A DNA stretch of 64,000 nt from assembly GCF_000723405.1 (NCBI RefSeq), contig NZ_CCAE010000005.1:1-64000 (forward strand), written 5' to 3'. How positions within the stretch are numbered: position 1 is the first letter of the stretch; each line of letters starts with the position of its first letter. The position numbers and the translations under genes were made by a program. Shown in pieces: positions 51,899 through 60,907 of this stretch. The DNA is from Hydrogenophaga intermedia. GTDB lineage: Bacteria > Pseudomonadota > Gammaproteobacteria > Burkholderiales > Burkholderiaceae_C. Under the pieces are notes generated by a model. That model had not been told where the DNA came from. It was given only the letters and a program-made list of their open reading frames with translations, and did no database searches.

Positions 51899-53215
51899 TC
51901 AGCGCAGGAAGGGGCCCCACTCGGGCTCGCGGATGTCGCCCTGCGCGCCCGCCAGGCGGGTCTTGATGCGCCCATCCACCGTGGTGGTCATGAGTGCGTC
52001 GCCGCCCTTGTCGCGGGTGGCGTAGATGATCATGCGGCTGTTGGGTGCGAAGCTGGGGCTCTCGTCGCCGCTGGTTTCGGTGAGCGCGGTGACGGTGCCG
52101 GTGGACAGCTCCATCACGTGCAGGCGGAAGGCACCGTTGACACGCGAGATGAAGGCGAGCCAGCGGCCGTCGGGGCTGACCGAGGGCGAAATGTTGTAGT
52201 TGCCGGTGAAGGTGACCCGCTGCGCATTGCCGCCCTGGGGGGCCATGCGGTAGATCTGCGGCGAGCCGCCGCGGTCGCTCACGAAGTAGATCTGCTTGCC
52301 ATCGGCACTGAAGACCGGCTCGGTGTCGATGCTGGCGCTTTGCGTCAGGCGGCGCGGCTCGCCGCCGTTGGCGTCCATGGTGTAGAGCTGGGCGTTGCCC
52401 GACAGGGACAGCGTGGCCACGACCGAGCGGCCATCCGGCGACCAGGCCGGCGCACTGTTGGAGCCGCGGAAGTTGGCCAGCAGGCGGCGCTTGCCGGAAG
52501 CCACTTCGTGCGCGTAGATGACGGGCTTGCGCGACTCGAAGGACACGTAGGCCAGTTGCCCTCCACCGGGCGCCCAGCTCGGCGAGATGATGGGCTCGGG
52601 GCTGGTGAGCGCGGCGCGCGCGTTCTCGCCGTCGGCGTCGGCCACCCACAGGCTGTGGCGCGTGCCGGCCTTGGTGACGTAGGCGATGCGGGTGGAGAAC
52701 ACGCCTTTTTCGCCGGTGAGCTTTTCGTAGATGTAGTCGGCGATCTTGTGGGCCGCCAGGCGCAGGTCGGTGGCGCCCACGGGGTAGCTCAGGCCGCCCA
52801 GGTCTTGCGCACGCACCACGTCCCACAGGCGGAAGCGCACGTCGAAGCGGCCGTCGGCCAGGCGGGTGACGCTACCGGTGAGCAGGGAGTCGGCGCCGCG
52901 CTCGCGCCAGGGGGCGAGGTCGGGCCGCGAGGTTTCGTCGAGCGCGCCGCTCAGGGGCGGCACGGCCACGAACTGGCCCGAGCGTTCGAGGTCGGCGCGC
53001 ACGATGGCGGCGATGTTCTCGCTCGCGGCCTCATTGCCGCGGAAGCTGACGGCGGAGAAGGGAAAACGCGTGAGGCCCACGCCCGTGACCTCGACCCGGA
53101 ACTGCGCCAGGGCGTTGGAAGCGGGCCAGCCCAGCAGGGTGGAGGCGGAGAGGAGACCCAGGGCATGCCGGCGCGGCATCCCGGTCGAGGGATGGAGTCG
53201 GGGCGGTTGGTGCAT
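51899..53215 (-). CDS. tolB: Tol-Pal system beta-propeller protein TolB
   Basis: A 438-residue periplasmic protein with an N-terminal alpha/beta domain (FRVEVTGVGLTRFPFSAVSF) and a six-bladed WD40-like propeller (repeats such as PIISPSWAPGGGQLAYVSFE, APAWSPDGRSVVATLS and NISPSVSPDGRWLAFIS). It couples inner-membrane Tol proteins with Pal during cell constriction. The signal peptide PRRHALGLLSASTLLG has a twin-arginine-like pair. The start may be the ATG at 53215 or the one at 53179; neither has a clear ribosome site. It is the first gene of this cluster; tolQ, tolR and tolA are absent here. Confidence 0.93.
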   Translation of the reverse strand: MHQPPRLHPSTGMPRRHALGLLSASTLLGWPASNALAQFRVEVTGVGLTRFPFSAVSFRGNEAASENIAAIVRADLERSGQFVAVPPLSGALDETSRPDLAPWRERGADSLLTGSVTRLADGRFDVRFRLWDVVRAQDLGGLSYPVGATDLRLAAHKIADYIYEKLTGEKGVFSTRIAYVTKAGTRHSLWVADADGENARAALTSPEPIISPSWAPGGGQLAYVSFESRKPVIYAHEVASGKRRLLANFRGSNSAPAWSPDGRSVVATLSLSGNAQLYTMDANGGEPRRLTQSASIDTEPVFSADGKQIYFVSDRGGSPQIYRMAPQGGNAQRVTFTGNYNISPSVSPDGRWLAFISRVNGAFRLHVMELSTGTVTALTETSGDESPSFAPNSRMIIYATRDKGGDALMTTTVDGRIKTRLAGAQGDIREPEWGPFLR

Positions 53216-53396
53216 GGTGTTGGGGTGGCGGGCAGCGCGGGGCGCGTGGCCCGGTGCCCTTGGAAGTAGCGGCCGATAATAACGGACGTCCGCAGGCAAG
53301 CCGTGACAAGATGTGTGCCCTCGCGGCTGCTGGACCGCGCCCGCGTCCATTTGGTTCCCCAAGCGCTTCCTCCGGCGCCCGATCCGAACACCCGAT

Positions 53397-55235
53397 TTGA
53401 ACCCGACCGACCCGTCTACCGCCCTCCCCTCCGGTCCGCTGCGCCAACGGCTGCTGCGCGTCTGGCCTTATTTCCGCGACGCCAAGACCGGCATCATCTT
53501 CGCCGCCTTGGCCACGGTGATCGGCGCGCTGACCGAGCCGCTCATTCCCGCCCTGCTCAAGACCCTGCTGGACGAGGGCTTCAACGACGGGCGCATCCCG
53601 CTGTGGATGGTGCCCGTGGCCTTCATGGGCCTGTTCGGGGTGCGTGGCATGGCCTCCTTCGTGGCGCAGTACGCGCTCTCGTACACGGCCAACACGGGCA
53701 TGCTCAACCTGCGCCGCGCCATGTTCGCCAAGCTCAACGCGGCGCAGCTCTCCCTGTTCTCGCGCCAGAGCGCGAGCAAGCTGTCCAACACACTGGTGTA
53801 CGAGGTGCAGACCGGCTCGCAGATGCTGGTCTCGTCCTTTCTCACGCTGGCGCGCGACTCGCTCACGCTGCTGGCGCTCATGGGCTATCTGCTCTACCTG
53901 AACTGGAAGCTCACGCTGATCGTGATCGCGGTGTTCCCCGGCCTGGCCTGGATCATGCGCGTGCTCTCCAAGCGCCTGTACCGGCTCACGCGCGCCAGCC
54001 AGCAGGCCACCGACGAACTGGCCTATGTGGTGGAGGAAAACGCCCTGGCCCACCGCGTGGTGCGCCTGCACGGCGCGCAGCGGCGCCAGGCCGAGCGCTT
54101 CGACCACCTCAGCGTGGCGCTGCGCCGCCTCGCCCTCAAAAGCACCATCGCCATGGCGGCCATGACGCCCTTCACCCAGTTGCTGGCCTCGGCCGCGCTG
54201 TCGGCCGTCATCGCCGTGGCGCTGTGGCAGAGCAGCACCACGGGCGTCACCGTGGGCAATTTCGTGGCCTTCGTCACCGCCATGCTGATGCTCATCGCGC
54301 CGATCCGGCACCTGGCCGAGATCGCCTCGCCCATCACGCGCGGCCTGGCGGCGCTGGAGCGCGGCATCGAGCTCATCGAGCAGACGCCCGAGCAGACCGG
54401 CGGCACGCACGTGGCCGAGCGCGTGCAAGGCGCCATCCACCTGCAGGACGTGTGGGTGCGCTACCCCCCCAAGGCGGAGCCGGCGAACGGCGGCGAGGAC
54501 GCCGGCCTGGCCCTGCGCGGCATCGACCTGGACATCCGCCCCGGCGAGGTCGTGGCCTTCGTCGGCCCCTCGGGCTCGGGCAAGACCACGCTGATCAACC
54601 TGCTGCCGCGCTTCGTCGAGGTCGATCGCGGCGCGGTGTCGCTCGACGGTGTGCCCTTGCCCGCGTGGGACCTGGCCAGCCTGCGCCGCCAGTTCGCCCT
54701 GGTGAGCCAGGACGTGGTGATGCTCAACGACAGCCTCGCCGCCAACGTGGCCCTGGGCGCGGCCGACAAGGACATCGACGACGAGCGTGTGCGCGCCGCC
54801 CTGCTGTCGGCCAACCTGGGCGACCTGTTGGAGCGCCTGCCCCAGGGCATGCACACCAACGTGGGCCACAACGCCACCGAACTCTCGGGCGGACAGCGCC
54901 AGCGCCTGGCCATCGCGCGCGCCATCTACAAGGACGCGCCCATCCTCATCCTCGACGAGGCCACCTCGGCGCTGGACAACGAGTCCGAGCGGCTGGTGCA
55001 GGACGCGCTGGCGCGGCTCATGCGCGGGCGCACCACCCTGGTCATCGCGCACCGGCTGTCCACCATCGAACACGCCGACCGCGTGATCGTGCTGGCCGAG
55101 GGACGCATCGTGGAACAGGGATCGCACGCTCAGTTGCTGGCGGCCGATGGGGTCTACGCCCGGCTGCACGCGCAGGGGCTGGGCTCGGCGGGATCGGACG
55201 CCGAGGCGACAGCGCCCCAGGTCGCACCGGATTGA
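53397..55235 (+). CDS. msbA: Lipid A export ABC transporter, MsbA-type
   Basis: A 612-residue half-transporter with six membrane helices (about residues 25-300) and a C-terminal ATPase: Walker A VGPSGSGKTTLINLLPRF, Q-loop LVSQDVVMLNDS, signature LSGGQRQRLAIARA, Walker B ILILDEATSALD and H-loop VIAHRLST. It flips lipid A-core across the inner membrane. The start is uncertain: a TTG at 53397 (LNPTDPS) gives a family-like N-terminus, while a GTG at 53313 would add an Arg/Trp-rich stretch that looks non-coding. It is divergent from tolB. Confidence 0.88.
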   Translation: MNPTDPSTALPSGPLRQRLLRVWPYFRDAKTGIIFAALATVIGALTEPLIPALLKTLLDEGFNDGRIPLWMVPVAFMGLFGVRGMASFVAQYALSYTANTGMLNLRRAMFAKLNAAQLSLFSRQSASKLSNTLVYEVQTGSQMLVSSFLTLARDSLTLLALMGYLLYLNWKLTLIVIAVFPGLAWIMRVLSKRLYRLTRASQQATDELAYVVEENALAHRVVRLHGAQRRQAERFDHLSVALRRLALKSTIAMAAMTPFTQLLASAALSAVIAVALWQSSTTGVTVGNFVAFVTAMLMLIAPIRHLAEIASPITRGLAALERGIELIEQTPEQTGGTHVAERVQGAIHLQDVWVRYPPKAEPANGGEDAGLALRGIDLDIRPGEVVAFVGPSGSGKTTLINLLPRFVEVDRGAVSLDGVPLPAWDLASLRRQFALVSQDVVMLNDSLAANVALGAADKDIDDERVRAALLSANLGDLLERLPQGMHTNVGHNATELSGGQRQRLAIARAIYKDAPILILDEATSALDNESERLVQDALARLMRGRTTLVIAHRLSTIEHADRVIVLAEGRIVEQGSHAQLLAADGVYARLHAQGLGSAGSDAEATAPQVAPD

Positions 55236-55292
55236 GCGCGGCGGCGCGCGGGTGTACAACCGCGGGACAACAGCCCGCAGCGGAGACACGCC

Positions 55293-55820
55293 ATGCGCAA
55301 CCTGACCGAGCAGCTCACGCAGTACGCGGCCTACCACCGCGACCGCCGCAACATCCTCACCCACTTCGTCGGCATCCCCATGATCGTGCTGGCCGTGGCC
55401 GTGCTGCTGGCGCGGCCGGTGTTCGCACAGTGGGGCGCGGTGGCGCTGTCACCGGCCACCGTGGTCACGCTGCTCACGGTGCTGTACTACCTCAAGCTGG
55501 ACCTGCGCCTGGGCGTGGTCATGGCGGCGCTGATGGCGCTGTCGCTGTGGTTCGCGCAGTCGGTGGCGGCGCAGTCCACCGCCGTGTGGCTTACGGTGGG
55601 TATCGGCCTGTTCGTGGTGGGCTGGGTGATCCAGTTCGTCGGCCACTACTACGAGGGCCGCAAGCCCGCCTTCGTGGACGACCTGGTGGGCCTGATCATC
55701 GGCCCGCTGTTCGTGGTGGCTGAGTTGGGCTTCCTGATGGGCCTGCGGCCCGAGTTGCAGCACGCGATCGAGGAACGCGTGGGCCCGGTGCGCGAAGGGC
55801 CGCCGGCGCGCGCCGCCTGA
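55293..55820 (+). CDS. Mpo1-like (DUF962) membrane protein
   Basis: A 175-residue membrane protein with about four helices. The conserved histidine motifs of the Mpo1/YGL010w family are present: YAAYHRDRRNILTHFVGIP at the N-terminus and QFVGHYYEGRKPAFVDDLVG in the middle. Yeast Mpo1 is an Fe(II)-dependent dioxygenase in alpha-oxidation of 2-hydroxy fatty acids. A similar role in a bacterium is plausible but unproven. GGAGA lies before the ATG. It is 57 bases downstream of msbA and may be cotranscribed. Confidence 0.88.
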   Translation: MRNLTEQLTQYAAYHRDRRNILTHFVGIPMIVLAVAVLLARPVFAQWGAVALSPATVVTLLTVLYYLKLDLRLGVVMAALMALSLWFAQSVAAQSTAVWLTVGIGLFVVGWVIQFVGHYYEGRKPAFVDDLVGLIIGPLFVVAELGFLMGLRPELQHAIEERVGPVREGPPARAA

Positions 55821-55901
55821 ACCCAGAGATGCCACGGATCCGGCTCCGCCGGCCCGTCGGCATCGCCCCCTTGGGGGGGGTCGCGCGCAGCGCGGCGGGG
55901 G
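55821..55901. repeat. Dispersed intergenic repeat, copy C, between the Mpo1-like gene and rng
   Basis: The block order AACCCAGAG, CCGGCTCCGCCGG, CCCCCTTGGGGGGG, then GCGCAGCGCGGCGGGGG matches copy B at 32447-32527. It fills the gap between two convergent genes. The GC-rich palindromes could also act as a rho-independent-like barrier, but there is no T-run. Confidence 0.7.
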
Positions 55902-55904
55902 TGC

Positions 55905-57506
55905 TCACATGAGCACGATGTCGTACTGTTCCTGCGTCATCGAGTTCTCGCTCTGCAGCGAGATCGGCTTGCCGATGAACTCCGACAGCCCCGCCAGGTG
56001 CGCGCGCTCCTCGTCGAGGAACAGCTCCACCACCTTGGGTGAGGCCACCACACGGAACTCGCGCGGGTTGAAGGCGCGCGCTTCCCGCAGGATCTCCCGC
56101 AGGATGTCATAACAGACGCTGCGCGCGGTCTTCACGTGGCCCTTGCCCCCGCAGGCCTCGCAGGCCTCGCTCAGCATGTGGGCCAGTGACTCGCGCGTGC
56201 GCTTGCGCGTCATCTCCACCAGGCCGAGTTGCGAGAAGCCGCCGATCATGGTCTTGACGCGGTCGCGCGCGAGTTGCTTGCGGAACTCGCCCAGCACCGA
56301 TTCGCGGTGGTCCTCGCGCGTCATGTCGATGAAGTCGACGATGATGATGCCGCCCAGGTTGCGCAGGCGCAGTTGCCGGGCAATGGCCTGCGCCGCCTCG
56401 AGGTTGGTGCGGAACACCGTGTCGTCGAAGTTGCGCGCGCCCACGAAGCCGCCGGTGTTCACGTCCACCGTGGTCAGGGCCTCGGTCTGGTCGATGACGA
56501 GGTAGCCTCCCGACTTGAGCTCCACCCGCCGGCCCAGCGCGCGCACGATCTCCTCGTCCACGTTGAACAGGTCGAAGATGGGCCGCTCGCCGCTGTAGGG
56601 CTGCAGCTTGGCCACGGTGTCGGGCATGAACTCGTCGGCAAAGACCTTGAGCAGGCCGAATTGCTCACGCGAGTCGATGCGGATCGACTGCGTGCCCGCG
56701 CCCGAGAGGTCACGCAGAACGCGCTGCATGAGGTTGAGGTCTTCGTGCAGCAGCGAGGCCGGCGGCTGGCGCAGCGCGGCCTCCTTGATGCGAAGCCAGG
56801 TCTTGCGCAGGTAGGCCACGTCGTCGGCCAGCTCCTCGTCGTCGGCGTCCTCGGCGTTGGTCCGCAGAATGAAGCCACCCGAGGGGCTTCCGTCACTGGT
56901 GGCGGTGAGGGCCAGCAGGCGTTGGCGCAGGGCCTCGCGCTGCGCGGGCGGGATCTTCTGCGACACGCCGATGTGGTTGTCCTGCGGCAGGAACACCAGC
57001 AGCCGGCCCGCGATGCTGATCTGCGCCGTGAGCCGCGCGCCCTTGGTGCCGATCGGGTCCTTGAGCACCTGCACCATGAGCGCCTGGCCCTCGAAGATCT
57101 GCTTCTCGATGGGCAGCACCGGGTTGGGCGCGAGCACCTTGGGCGCCGTGACGGGCGCGGCGGCGGGTGCGGTTCCCGGCGGAAGGCCGTTCGGGGAGGC
57201 CACCGGGTCGGCGTCGGCAGGCGTAGGCGCGGGCACCACGGGCGCGCTCGCGCGCGGCGCCGCGTGCTTGGCCTGGATGTTGGGCATGAGATCGGCCACG
57301 TGCAGGAAGGCCGCGCGGTCCAGGCCGATGTCGAGAAAGGCCGACTGCATGCCCGGCAGCACGCGCGAGACCTTGCCCAGGTAGATGTTGCCCACCAGGC
57401 CACGCTCCAGCGTGCGCTCGATGTGGACCTCCTGCACGGCGCCCTGCTCCACCACGGCCACGCGCGTCTCCTGCGGAGACCAGTTGATCAGGATGTCCTG
57501 GTTCAT
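55905..57506 (-). CDS. rng: Ribonuclease G
   Basis: A 533-residue RNase E/G-family endoribonuclease that matures the 16S rRNA 5' end. It has an N-terminal S1 domain, the 5' sensor, and the DNase I-like catalytic core with Mg ligands in TVDVNTGGFVG and IIIVDFIDM, and the zinc-link cysteines in CEACGGKGHVKT. At 533 residues it is longer than E. coli RNase G (489); the excess is a Pro/Ala-rich insertion at about residues 79-132 inside the S1 domain. It lies 13 bases after maf at the end of the hemF-nadD-rsfS-rlmH-maf-rng series. Confidence 0.94.
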   Translation of the reverse strand: MNQDILINWSPQETRVAVVEQGAVQEVHIERTLERGLVGNIYLGKVSRVLPGMQSAFLDIGLDRAAFLHVADLMPNIQAKHAAPRASAPVVPAPTPADADPVASPNGLPPGTAPAAAPVTAPKVLAPNPVLPIEKQIFEGQALMVQVLKDPIGTKGARLTAQISIAGRLLVFLPQDNHIGVSQKIPPAQREALRQRLLALTATSDGSPSGGFILRTNAEDADDEELADDVAYLRKTWLRIKEAALRQPPASLLHEDLNLMQRVLRDLSGAGTQSIRIDSREQFGLLKVFADEFMPDTVAKLQPYSGERPIFDLFNVDEEIVRALGRRVELKSGGYLVIDQTEALTTVDVNTGGFVGARNFDDTVFRTNLEAAQAIARQLRLRNLGGIIIVDFIDMTREDHRESVLGEFRKQLARDRVKTMIGGFSQLGLVEMTRKRTRESLAHMLSEACEACGGKGHVKTARSVCYDILREILREARAFNPREFRVVASPKVVELFLDEERAHLAGLSEFIGKPISLQSENSMTQEQYDIVLM

Positions 57507-57519
57507 GGGGTGGTGCTCG

Positions 57520-58134
57520 TCAAAGGATGGAAAGGCCGGCCGCGCGCAGGAGCTGGGCGGTCTCGAAGGCGGGCAGGCCCACGATGCCGGTGTGGCTGCC
57601 GGCGATGCGGCGGATCCACAGGCCCGCGTGGCCCTGGATGGCGTAGGCGCCGGCCTTGCCCATGGGCTCGCCGCCGTCGACGTAGCGACGGATCTGCGTG
57701 GGCGTGAGCGCGTCGAACACCACGCTGGAGGCCGACAAGGCCTGCCAGCGGCGCGCGCCCTTGCCCACCGCCACGGCCGTGAGCACCCGGTGCGCACGCC
57801 CCGACAGGTCGGCCAACATCCGCCGCGCATCGGCCGCGTCGGCTGGCTTGCCCAGGATGCGGCGGCCCAGCGCGACGGTGGTGTCGGCGCACAGCACGGG
57901 CGCGGCCGGCAGACCACGTCGCTTCAGGCGCGCCATGGCGGCCTCGAGCTTGAGCGCGGTGACGCGCTGCACGTAGCGCGCGGGCGCCTCGTTCAGGTGG
58001 GCGGCCTCCAGCGACTCGGCGTCTTCGTCGGCGTCCGGCAGCAGCAACTCGAGGCGCACGCCCCACTGGGTGAGCAGTTCGCGGCGGCGCGGGCTTTGCG
58101 ACGCGAGATAGACGAAGGGGCCCTGATGCTTCAT
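57520..58134 (-). CDS. maf: Maf-family nucleoside triphosphate pyrophosphatase
   Basis: A 204-residue enzyme hydrolysing non-canonical or surplus dTTP/UTP-type nucleotides. The Maf motifs are [17 protein letters not shown] at the N-terminus, [20 protein letters not shown] in the middle (catalytic Asp in CADT), and [15 protein letters not shown]. The Gly-Lys-Ala-Gly-Ala-Tyr pattern fits the YhdE (dTTP/UTP) subgroup. The start overlaps the rlmH stop by four bases (ATGA). Confidence 0.93.
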   Translation of the reverse strand: MKHQGPFVYLASQSPRRRELLTQWGVRLELLLPDADEDAESLEAAHLNEAPARYVQRVTALKLEAAMARLKRRGLPAAPVLCADTTVALGRRILGKPADAADARRMLADLSGRAHRVLTAVAVGKGARRWQALSASSVVFDALTPTQIRRYVDGGEPMGKAGAYAIQGHAGLWIRRIAGSHTGIVGLPAFETAQLLRAAGLSIL

Positions 58135-58598
58135 TCGCGGTGATAGGGGTGATTCGCGTTGATGGACCACGCGCGATAGAGCTGCTCGATCAGCAGCACG
58201 CGCACCATGGCGTGCGGCAGCGTCAGGTCGGACAGGCGGATGCGCTGATGCGCACCCTCGCGAAAGGCCGGGTCCAGGCCGTCCGGTCCGCCGATGACCA
58301 GGGCCACATCGTCACCGCCGAGTTGCCATTGCCGAAGCTGCTGCGCGAGCGCCTGCGTCGTCAGCGTGGTGCCGCGCTCGTCCAGCGCCACCACACGCGC
58401 GCCGCGCGGAATGGCCGCCTCGATGCGCTGGCGCTCCGCGGCCCAGAGGGTTTCGGTGGTCTTGGAACCGCGCGGCTCGGTCTTGACGGCCTTGAGCTCG
58501 ACGCGCAGTTCCGGGGGAAAGCGTTTGGCGTAATCGTCGTAGGCGGTCTGGGCCCAGTCGGGCACCTTCTGCCCGACCGCGACGATCACGAGCTTCAT
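58131..58598 (-). CDS. rlmH: 23S rRNA pseudouridine-1915 N3-methyltransferase
   Basis: A 155-residue SPOUT methyltransferase, the same size as the E. coli enzyme. Conserved features are the start [20 protein letters not shown], the SAM-binding knot residues in [10 protein letters not shown], and the C-terminal [20 protein letters not shown] and HPYHRE. It methylates the pseudouridine at 1915 in helix 69 of 70S ribosomes. It overlaps both rsfS upstream and maf downstream by ATGA junctions. Confidence 0.96.
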   Translation of the reverse strand: MKLVIVAVGQKVPDWAQTAYDDYAKRFPPELRVELKAVKTEPRGSKTTETLWAAERQRIEAAIPRGARVVALDERGTTLTTQALAQQLRQWQLGGDDVALVIGGPDGLDPAFREGAHQRIRLSDLTLPHAMVRVLLIEQLYRAWSINANHPYHRE

Positions 58599-59296
58599 GC
58601 CTTCTTCTTGGTGGCGGGCCTGGCCGGCTTGCGGGTGGCGGCGGGTGCGGCCTTGGGAGAGGCCTTCTTCTTCGCGCTGGCCTGCCCGACCACCACCTTG
58701 GCCATGCCGGCGCGGGGTTTGGCGGGTGCCGCCTTCTTGGTGGCCGGTTTGCCGCCGGGCGCGGCCTTCTTGGCGGGGGCGCCCTTCTTCGCGGGCGCGG
58801 GCGCTTTGGCGGCTTTCGCGGCGGCCTTGCGCACCACCGCCTTGGCCGACACCGGCTTGGCCTCGGCCACCTTGTCGGCAGCGGACTTGGCCTTCTCCTT
58901 CTTCTTCGCGGCCTCGGCCTTCTTGGCCGTGGCCGTGGTCAGGCGCACGGGCTTGGCGCCCCAGATTTCCTCGAGGCGGTAGTACTGGCGGATGGCGGGC
59001 TGCATCACGTGTGCCACGGCCGGGCCGCAGTCCACGATGATCCACTCGCCGTTCTCCTCGCCTTCGATGCGCGGCTTGTCGAAGCCGGCCTCGCGCACCG
59101 CGTCGCGCACGCTGGCCGCCAGCGCCTTCGTCTGGCGGTTGGAGGTGCCGCTGGCGACGATCACGCGCTCGAACAGCGGTGACAGCTCCTCGGTGTTGAA
59201 GACCACGATGTCCTGGCCCTTGACGTCCTCCAGGCCATCGACGATGGCCCGTTGCAGTTTCTGGATGTCTTTTTTCGCGGCGGATTCGCTGGTCAT
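58595..59296 (-). CDS. rsfS: Ribosomal silencing factor RsfS with a Lys/Ala/Pro-rich C-terminal tail
   Basis: A 233-residue protein, double the usual length (about 105-130). Residues 1-120 are a normal RsfS domain ([51 protein letters not shown]), which binds L14 and blocks subunit joining in starvation. Residues 121-233 are a histone H1-like tail built from Lys, Ala and Pro (for example [18 protein letters not shown] and [18 protein letters not shown]). The tail frame overlaps the rlmH start, so it is translated in coupling with it. It overlaps nadD upstream. Confidence 0.93.
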   Translation of the reverse strand: MTSESAAKKDIQKLQRAIVDGLEDVKGQDIVVFNTEELSPLFERVIVASGTSNRQTKALAASVRDAVREAGFDKPRIEGEENGEWIIVDCGPAVAHVMQPAIRQYYRLEEIWGAKPVRLTTATAKKAEAAKKKEKAKSAADKVAEAKPVSAKAVVRKAAAKAAKAPAPAKKGAPAKKAAPGGKPATKKAAPAKPRAGMAKVVVGQASAKKKASPKAAPAATRKPARPATKKKA

Positions 59297-59940
59297 GTAG
59301 GGGTCTGGTAGAGGTGGTTCTGTGAAATATAGCTTGCGACCGCATCCGGGACCAGCAGGTCCAGTGACGGGTCGTCGGCCGGCTCGGTGGCCAGTTTGGC
59401 GCGCAGGGCGGTTGCGCTGATGTGTTGCAAGGGCATGCACAGCGGTACGAAGGGCAGGTCCACACCGCTGAGATCGGTGAGCGGCGCGTCCCCGCGCAGG
59501 GCCTGCGCGCCGATGTTGGTGGGCCGGTTGGCCACCGCCAGTGTGGCCAGCGAGAGCACCTCTTCCCAGCGCACCCAGGACTTGAACGCGAGCAACTGGT
59601 CCGCGCCCAGCACCAGGTACAAAGTGGCCTGCGGGTACTCGGCGCGCAGTTCGGCCAGGGTGTCGGCGGTGTAGCTGGGTCCGTGGCGCCCGGTTTCGCG
59701 GCGGTCGATGCGCACGCGCGGCAGGTCACCGAAGGCAGCCTCGCACATGGCGATGCGGTGGCGCGCGGCCGAGAGCGTGCGCGCCTTGTGCCAGGCCTGC
59801 CCGGTGGGCATCACGTGCAGCACGTCCAGCCCGAGCTGCTCCAGCGCCGCCTGCGCGAGCGCGCGGTGCGCGGTGTGCGGCGGATCGAACGCGCCGCCGA
59901 ACATGCCGACGCGCTGGATGGGCCGGGTGGCGCTGGCCAT
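59293..59940 (-). CDS. nadD: Nicotinate-nucleotide adenylyltransferase
   Basis: A 215-residue nucleotidyltransferase making deamido-NAD from nicotinate mononucleotide and ATP. It has the phosphate-binding HxGH-type loop [19 protein letters not shown] and the C-terminal [10 protein letters not shown] motif (ISxTxxR). The length matches E. coli NadD (213). Its ATG overlaps the hemF stop by one base (TGATG) and its stop overlaps rsfS by four, part of a tightly coupled series. Confidence 0.94.
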   Translation of the reverse strand: MASATRPIQRVGMFGGAFDPPHTAHRALAQAALEQLGLDVLHVMPTGQAWHKARTLSAARHRIAMCEAAFGDLPRVRIDRRETGRHGPSYTADTLAELRAEYPQATLYLVLGADQLLAFKSWVRWEEVLSLATLAVANRPTNIGAQALRGDAPLTDLSGVDLPFVPLCMPLQHISATALRAKLATEPADDPSLDLLVPDAVASYISQNHLYQTPT

Positions 59941-60860
59941 CAGACCCAGTCCCGGCGCACCAGGAAGTTGCGGTAGAGCTGGTCCTCGGGCGTGCCTTTT
60001 TTCGTCTGGCGGTTGTAGGCCCAGCTCACGAGCGGCGGCATGGACAGCAGGATGGATTCGCTGCGCCCACCCGACTGCAGGCCGAAGTGCGTCCCCCGGT
60101 CCCACACGAGGTTGAACTCGACGTAGCGGCCGCGGCGGTAGAGCTGGAAGCTGCGCTCGCGCTCGCCGTAGGCGGTGTTCTTGCGGCGGTCGACGATGGG
60201 CAGGTAGGCGTCCAGGAAGGCGTCGCCCACGGAGCTCATCATGGCGAAACTGCCGTTGAAACCCAGCTCGGAGAAGTCATCGAAGAACACGCCACCCACG
60301 CCGCGCTGCTCGTCGCGGTGCTTGAGGTAGAAGTACTCGTCGCACCACCGCTTGAAGCGGGGGTACTTGTCGACGCCGAAGGGGTCGAGTGCGGCCTTGC
60401 AGGCGCGATGAAAGTGCTTCGCGTCGTCCTCGAAGCCGTAGTACGGCGTGAGGTCCATGCCGCCGCCGAACCAGCACACCGGCGCCTTGCCCTTGGGCGT
60501 GGCGGCGATCATGCGCACGTTCATGTGCACCGTGGGCACGTACGGGTTGCGCGGGTGGAACACCAGCGACACGCCCATGGCCTCGAACGGGGCGCCGGCC
60601 AGTTCGGGCCGGTGCTGCGTGGCCGAGGGCGGCAATTGCGGTCCGCGCACGTGAGAGAAGCCGCAGCCCGCGCGCTCGAACACGGGGCCGTCTTCCAGGA
60701 TCTGCGTGATGCCGCTGCCCTGCAGCTTCTCGCCGGGGCGCTTCTTCCAGCGGTCGACCACGAACTGGCCGCCGTCGACCATCGCCACGGTGGACGTGAT
60801 CCGCTCCTGCAGATCGACCAGGTACTCGCGGACGTTCGCGATCGGGTTGTCAAGGGCCAT
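59940..60860 (-). CDS. hemF: Oxygen-dependent coproporphyrinogen III oxidase
   Basis: A 306-residue haem biosynthesis enzyme converting coproporphyrinogen III to protoporphyrinogen IX with O2. Conserved blocks include [46 protein letters not shown] and [19 protein letters not shown]. The length equals the E. coli protein (299) closely. There is no ribosome site, and a weak -10-like TAGGGT lies six bases before the ATG. It heads the hemF-to-rng series. Confidence 0.96.
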   Translation of the reverse strand: MALDNPIANVREYLVDLQERITSTVAMVDGGQFVVDRWKKRPGEKLQGSGITQILEDGPVFERAGCGFSHVRGPQLPPSATQHRPELAGAPFEAMGVSLVFHPRNPYVPTVHMNVRMIAATPKGKAPVCWFGGGMDLTPYYGFEDDAKHFHRACKAALDPFGVDKYPRFKRWCDEYFYLKHRDEQRGVGGVFFDDFSELGFNGSFAMMSSVGDAFLDAYLPIVDRRKNTAYGERERSFQLYRRGRYVEFNLVWDRGTHFGLQSGGRSESILLSMPPLVSWAYNRQTKKGTPEDQLYRNFLVRRDWV

Positions 60861-60907
60861 GCTCAGACCCTAGCAGGCTTCAGGCCCGCCGGCATCGGGC
60901 GCAACGA

